Part shown: positions 60,189 to 64,000 of the stretch, piece by piece
Numbering within the stretch: the first letter of the stretch is position 1
Layout: each line of letters starts with the position of its first letter
DNA from: Kitasatospora aureofaciens
GTDB taxonomy: Bacteria > Actinomycetota > Actinomycetes > Streptomycetales > Streptomycetaceae
Length of the DNA stretch: 64,000 nt
Direction: 5' to 3'
Assembly: GCF_019192735.1 (NCBI RefSeq)
Contig: NZ_JAHTKP010000021.1
Span: 1 to 64,000, forward strand
Position numbers and translations under genes: made by a program
The notes under the pieces: model-generated
What the model was told of the DNA's origin: nothing
Databases searched by the model: none
The model's input: the letters and a program-made list of their open reading frames with translations, nothing else

Positions 60189-61643
60189 TCAGAACCGCCA
60201 GCGGGTGGCCGCGACCACCTGCTCGGGGGTGGCCTCGGCGTACTGCTCGGCCTCGGCCCGGCGGACCGCCAGCACCGCCTGGTACAGCGGCTCGCCGAGC
60301 GCCTCGCGGAGCACCGCCGAGCGCTCGTACGCGGCCAGCGCCTCGGCCGGGCTCGCCGGCAGCCGGGGCACCGTGCCGGGCGCGGCGGCGACCGGGTCTC
60401 CGATGAACTCCGGTGGCAGGGCGAGTCGTTGGTCCAGCCCGACGAGGCCGGTGGCGAGCACCGCGCCGACCGCGAGATAGGGGTTGGCACTGGCGTCGAA
60501 GCACTTGACCTCGGCATTGGCGGCGGCGGAGCGCTCCCCCGTCGAGCCGGTGACCAGGCGCAGCGCGGCCTCGCGGTTCTCCAGGCCCCAGCACTGGTAG
60601 GCGCCGGCCCAGTGCGAGGGCACCAGCCGCAGGTACCCGGCCGGGCTGGAGCAGCCGAGCACCAGCAGCTCGGGCAGCGCGCCGAGCACGCCGGCGAGGA
60701 AGCCCTCGGCCTCGGTGGTCAGGCCGTGCGGGCCGGAGCCGCCGCGGCCGAGGTTGTGGCCGTCGCGCCAGAGGCTCAGGTGCAGGTGGCCGCCGTTGCC
60801 GACCGCGCCGGCCTCGACCACGGGGGCGAAGGAGACCCGCAGGCCGTGCCGGGCGGAGACGGCCCGGATCGTGTGCCGGACCAGGACGGAGGTGTCGGCG
60901 GCGCCGACCGGGCCCTCGGGGGCGACCGAGACCTCGAACTGGCCCGGCGAGTACTCGGGGTGGATCTGCAGGACGGCCAGCCCCTGCTCGCCGAGGGCGC
61001 GCAGGACGTCCCGCAGGTAGTCGGAGAGGTCGGTGAGCCGGTGCATCCCGTACGCCGGGCCGTGCGTGGGGTACTGCGGCTCGTCCTGCGGCGCCCCGGC
61101 GAGGGCGACCACCCACTCGACCTCGATCCCGGCCTTGAGGCTCAGCCCGCGTGCGGCCGCGGCGGCCTCCATCCGGCGGGCGAACAGCCGCTGGCAGCCG
61201 GGGTGCGGGGCGCCCGCCTGGGTGTGCCGGTCCCCCGGGGCCCAGGCCCAGCCGGGCTGGGCGGCCAGCGGGACGGCCCGGTCGAGGTCCGGGTAGAGCC
61301 GCAGGTCCCCGGTGGGACCGCCGATGATCGGGCTGGTGGTGATGGTGTCGTCGGCGAGGAAGACGTCGAAGCAGGGCGCGGCGCCGACGCCCCACTGGGC
61401 CGTGTGCACCAGGCCGCTCAGCGGGACGGCCTTGACCCTGGTGATGCCCGCGTTGTCCACCCAGGTGACGGCGACCGCCTCGACGCCGGCCGCGCGCAGC
61501 CGGTCGGCGGTGGCCTCGGCCCGCTCGGCTCGTTCGGCGCGCGGGGGCAGCGCGACGGCGGCGAGGTGGGCGTCGAGGCCGGTCGGGCCGGTCGCGCCGG
61601 AGGAGGACGCGGCCGTGCCCACGGCGACGGTTCCGGTAGTCAT
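60189..61643 (-). CDS. Glutamine-synthetase-like protein (gamma-glutamylamide synthetase, GlnA4-like)
   Basis: A 484-residue member of the type I GS fold. It has VTWVDNAGITRVKAVP in the beta-grasp domain, EVEW and HPEYSPGQFEV metal-binding Glu/His, NGGHLHLSLW and the ATP-side ENREAALRL. It lacks the Tyr adenylylation region of true GlnA. In S. coelicolor, GlnA4-type relatives make gamma-glutamylethanolamide; this protein probably joins glutamate to an amine. No polyamine genes are adjacent. It is the first gene of a two-gene operon with the amidohydrolase. Confidence 0.83.
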   Translation of the reverse strand: MTTGTVAVGTAASSSGATGPTGLDAHLAAVALPPRAERAERAEATADRLRAAGVEAVAVTWVDNAGITRVKAVPLSGLVHTAQWGVGAAPCFDVFLADDTITTSPIIGGPTGDLRLYPDLDRAVPLAAQPGWAWAPGDRHTQAGAPHPGCQRLFARRMEAAAAARGLSLKAGIEVEWVVALAGAPQDEPQYPTHGPAYGMHRLTDLSDYLRDVLRALGEQGLAVLQIHPEYSPGQFEVSVAPEGPVGAADTSVLVRHTIRAVSARHGLRVSFAPVVEAGAVGNGGHLHLSLWRDGHNLGRGGSGPHGLTTEAEGFLAGVLGALPELLVLGCSSPAGYLRLVPSHWAGAYQCWGLENREAALRLVTGSTGERSAAANAEVKCFDASANPYLAVGAVLATGLVGLDQRLALPPEFIGDPVAAAPGTVPRLPASPAEALAAYERSAVLREALGEPLYQAVLAVRRAEAEQYAEATPEQVVAATRWRF

Positions 61644-61796
61644 GCCTTCATGCTGCCCCGCCCGCGGGGTCCCCGGAACTCCCCTATCGAGTGGTTGGAA
61701 CGGACGCCCGTCCTCCCGTTCACTCGTTCGGGGCGGACGGCACTCTTCCTGGCCGGACTGCTCCCGGTCCTGGCCGCACTGCTCCCGACCGACCTC

Positions 61797-61825
61797 TTCC
61801 TACTGGGCAGTAGCTTCGCTACAGT
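61797..61825 (+). promoter_or_regulatory. Promoter with an operator-like repeat between -35 and -10
   Basis: TTCCTA (61797-61802) and TACAGT (61820-61825) are spaced by 17 bases. Within the spacer is CTACT-GGGC-AGTAG (61800-61813), a 5-4-5 inverted repeat like those bound by TetR-type regulators of fatty-acid degradation. It drives the dehydrogenase gene 325 bases downstream. The -35 match is weak. Confidence 0.5.
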
Positions 61826-62149
61826 GGCCGCACGCACCACCGTCGGGCTTCGGGAGCCGCACCGACGGCGTCGTGCGTCCTTCACCGGCCGGTGCCGCGA
61901 ACCGCGGCGGGCCGGGTTCTCTCCTCGTATCAGCGCCGCTTCCTTCACCTTTGAGCGCCTGAGTACCACGGCACACCCGCAGTTCGGCCGGAGCGGACCG
62001 GCCGCTGCGCGCGTGCGCCGCAACCGTCATCTCCCCAGCCCCCGCGCGCGAACCCTCCTCCGGCGGCGGCCGCCCCCGGCGTGCGTCCGGGCGCGGCGGC
62101 GCGCCCGCCGGAGCGCGCGCGGGCCCCTCATGACTAGGAGTTCAGGACA
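61826..62149 (+). other. Long structured 5' leader of the dehydrogenase gene
   Basis: If transcription starts near 61832, the leader is about 318 bases and holds no convincing gene. CTCCGGCGG (62058-62066) pairs with CCGCCGGAG (62105-62113), enclosing a second CCCGG/CCGGG hairpin, and ends 22 bases before the AGGAG site at 62136. It may act as an attenuator or simply cap the leader. Confidence 0.4.
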
Positions 62150-63925
62150 ATGGAGCGTCCCTTCCCCACGGTCGCCGTGGTCGGCCTCGGCACGATGGGT
62201 GCCGGTGTCGCGGTGGCGGTCGCCAAGAGCGGCCGCCGGGTGATCGGCATCGAAGCCACCGAGGACTCGGCCGCCCGGGCGCTGGCCCGGATCGAGGAGG
62301 CCACCGCGCACGCCGTCGACCGGGAGCGGATCACCGCCGAGGAGCGCGCCGCGCTGCTCGCGCTGATCTCGGTCGGCCACGAGCTGACCGCCGCCGCCGG
62401 GGCCGACCTGGTGATCGAGGAGGTGCCCGAGCAGCTGGAGCTGAAGCGGGAGGTCTTCGCGGAGCTGGACCGGATCTGCCCGCCTGAGACGGTCCTGGCC
62501 ACCGGCACCACCGCGCTCTCGGTGACCCGGATCGCCGCCGCCACCGCCCGTCCGGACCGGGTGCTGGGCCTGCACTTCTTCAACCCGGTGCACACCATGA
62601 AGCTGGTCGAGGTGGTCCGCACCGTGCTGACCGCCCCGCAGGTCGCCATGGACGCCGCCGCGTTCGCCCGGGACCTCGGCAAGGAGCCGGTCGCGGCCGG
62701 CGACCGCGCCGGGTTCGTGGTGAACGGCCTGCTGTTCGCGTACCTGAACCAGGCCGCGGCGATGTACGAGTCCAAGTACGCCTCCCGCGAGGACATCGAC
62801 GCCGCGATGCGGCTCGGCTGCGGCCTGCCGATGGGCCCGCTGGCGCTGCTCGACCTGATCGGCGTGGACACCGCGCGGACCGTCCTGGAGGCGATGTACG
62901 AGCAGTCCAGGGACCGGCTGCACGCGCCCGCCCCGATCCTCGGCCAGCTGGTCTCGGCCGGGCTGCTCGGCCGCAAGTCCGGCCGCGGCTTCTACACCTA
63001 CGAGGCGCCCGGCTCGTCCAAGGCCGTCGACGCGGCCACCGGGCCGGCGCAGCCGAAGGTGCCGGGCCGCGAGGTGCGGACGGTCGGCGTCTGCGGCTCG
63101 GGCACGATGGCGACCGGCATCGCCGAGGTGTTCGCCAAGTCCGGCCACCCGGTGCTGCTGGCCGCCCGCAGCCAGGAGAAGGCCGAGAAGGCCAAGGCGC
63201 AGCTGGCCAGGTCGCTGGAGCGGTCGGTCGCCAAGGGCCGGCTGACCGCGGAGCAGCGGGACGCCGCGCTGGCCCTGGTGACGCCGGTCGGCCAGTACTC
63301 CGAGCTGGCCGAGGTCGACCTGGTGGTCGAGGCGGTAGCCGAGGACCTGGCGGTCAAGCGGGAGCTGTTCGCCACCCTGGACAAGATCGTCCGGCCCGGC
63401 GCGGTGCTCGCCACCACCACCTCCTCGCTGCCGGTGATCAGCTGCGCGACCGCCACCTCGCGGCCGCAGGACGTGATCGGCATGCACTTCTTCAACCCGG
63501 CGCCGGCCATGAAGCTGGTCGAGGTGGTCTCCACCGTGCTGACCGCGCCGGACGTCACCGCGACCGTCCTGGGGCTGTGCGCGAAGGTGCGCAAGCACCC
63601 GGTGGAGTGCGGGGACCGGGCCGGCTTCATCGTCAACGCGCTGCTCTTCCCGTACCTGAACGACGCGGTGCGGATGCTCCAGGAGCACTACGCGACGGTG
63701 GACGACATCGACACCGCGATGAAGCTGGGCTGCGGCTACCCGATGGGCCCGTTCGAGCTGCTGGACGTGGTCGGCCTGGACGTGTCGCTGACCATCGAGC
63801 AGGTGCTGCACCAGGAGTTCCGCGAGCCGGGCCTGGCCGCCGCGCCGCTGCTGGAGCACCTGGTCGCGGCCGGCTGCCTGGGCCGCAAGACCGGCCGCGG
63901 GTTCCGCGACCACGCGCGCCGGTGA
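62150..63925 (+). CDS. Tandem 3-hydroxyacyl-CoA dehydrogenase
   Basis: A 591-residue protein with two full 3-hydroxyacyl-CoA dehydrogenase modules (residues about 5-280 and 305-590). Each has a Rossmann motif (GLGTMGAG; GSGTMATG), the catalytic His in HFFNP, Glu in KLVEVV and Asn in GFVVNGLL or GFIVNALL, and MGP.ELLD.VG.D. Both modules keep the catalytic residues. It oxidises 3-hydroxyacyl-CoA in fatty-acid or aromatic degradation. The ATG has AGGAG nine bases upstream. Confidence 0.92.
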   Translation: MERPFPTVAVVGLGTMGAGVAVAVAKSGRRVIGIEATEDSAARALARIEEATAHAVDRERITAEERAALLALISVGHELTAAAGADLVIEEVPEQLELKREVFAELDRICPPETVLATGTTALSVTRIAAATARPDRVLGLHFFNPVHTMKLVEVVRTVLTAPQVAMDAAAFARDLGKEPVAAGDRAGFVVNGLLFAYLNQAAAMYESKYASREDIDAAMRLGCGLPMGPLALLDLIGVDTARTVLEAMYEQSRDRLHAPAPILGQLVSAGLLGRKSGRGFYTYEAPGSSKAVDAATGPAQPKVPGREVRTVGVCGSGTMATGIAEVFAKSGHPVLLAARSQEKAEKAKAQLARSLERSVAKGRLTAEQRDAALALVTPVGQYSELAEVDLVVEAVAEDLAVKRELFATLDKIVRPGAVLATTTSSLPVISCATATSRPQDVIGMHFFNPAPAMKLVEVVSTVLTAPDVTATVLGLCAKVRKHPVECGDRAGFIVNALLFPYLNDAVRMLQEHYATVDDIDTAMKLGCGYPMGPFELLDVVGLDVSLTIEQVLHQEFREPGLAAAPLLEHLVAAGCLGRKTGRGFRDHARR

Positions 63926-63942
63926 CCACGCCGCAGGCCGGC

Positions 63943-63968
63943 GGCGCCGCTCCGCGCGGGGCGGCGCC
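63943..63968 (+). terminator. Terminator after the dehydrogenase
   Basis: GGCGCCGC (63943-63950) pairs perfectly with GCGGCGCC (63961-63968) around a ten-base loop, with partial pairing beyond, 17 bases past the stop. Beyond it the window ends in G-rich sequence. Confidence 0.7.
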
Positions 63969-64000
63969 GGCCGGGATCGCGTCGGGGGGCGCGTCGGGGG

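Noticed and set aside
58920..62243. A 1107-codon plus-strand frame across the amidohydrolase and GS-like genes
   Set aside because: It is a Gly/Arg/Gln-rich shadow antisense to two genes with complete active-site motifs.

Overview
The window is high-GC actinobacterial DNA. Gene content and order point to Streptomycetaceae (Streptomyces or Kitasatospora): frequent GTG/TTG starts, GGAGG-type ribosome sites, four-base ATGA/GTGA gene overlaps, long GC-rich terminator stems, and the run tyrS, serB, fabG-fabI, tldD-tldE, moaA, actP, SURF1, Asp23 operon, gbn-like gene, ABC-F. From memory this follows the core chromosome of Streptomyces coelicolor around SCO1800-1850. No mobile element, CRISPR array or tRNA was seen. 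The left edge is the promoter and leader of a ribosomal RNA operon that runs out of the window on the minus strand.

1-17.6 kb: rrn promoter, tyrS, HNH protein, anchored PQQ-propeller protein, pterin dehydratase, TauE exporter, NfeD-SPFH pair, an ABC ATPase, two uncharacterised genes, a GAF histidine kinase/NarL regulator pair with a DosR-box-like palindrome upstream, an Rv1747-like FHA-FHA-ABC exporter, serB and a SixA-like phosphatase. 17.5-33.9 kb: CynX/NimT transporter with a divergent GntR regulator and shared operator, fabG-fabI, an NAPE-PLD-like hydrolase, tldD-tldE, a Tpt1/KptA phosphotransferase, moaA, acetate symporter with DUF485 partner and a Crp-like site, a zinc dehydrogenase, a DEDDh exonuclease and SURF1. 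34.0-43.0 kb: thioredoxin-MerR pair, an SDR lacking the usual catalytic Tyr, the Asp23/AmaP envelope-stress operon, an enoyl-CoA hydratase, a Gbn-like nucleoid protein in a GATC-rich stretch, and an ABC-F protein preceded by a seven-codon leaderless ORF.

43.0-54.4 kb is the main accessory block. A secreted GH26 hydrolase faces an operon of eight minus-strand genes: glycosyltransferase, polyprenyl-phosphate sugar transferase, O-antigen-ligase/polymerase-like protein, MurJ-type flippase, polysaccharide deacetylase, second glycosyltransferase, Wzz-like chain-length protein and a FemAB/GNAT-like acyltransferase. Together they form a nearly complete assembly line for a secreted or wall-linked polysaccharide, with an AT-rich control region in the middle. 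This is the best candidate for an undescribed system.

54.5-64 kb: SRPBCC protein, HipA-family kinase, small membrane protein, secreted subtilase, lipoprotein, an amidohydrolase/glutamine-synthetase-like pair equivalent to the two halves of fungal FluG, and a tandem-duplicated 3-hydroxyacyl-CoA dehydrogenase behind a long structured leader with an operator-like repeat inside its promoter.

All functional calls rest on reading motifs and family knowledge; no database search was run.
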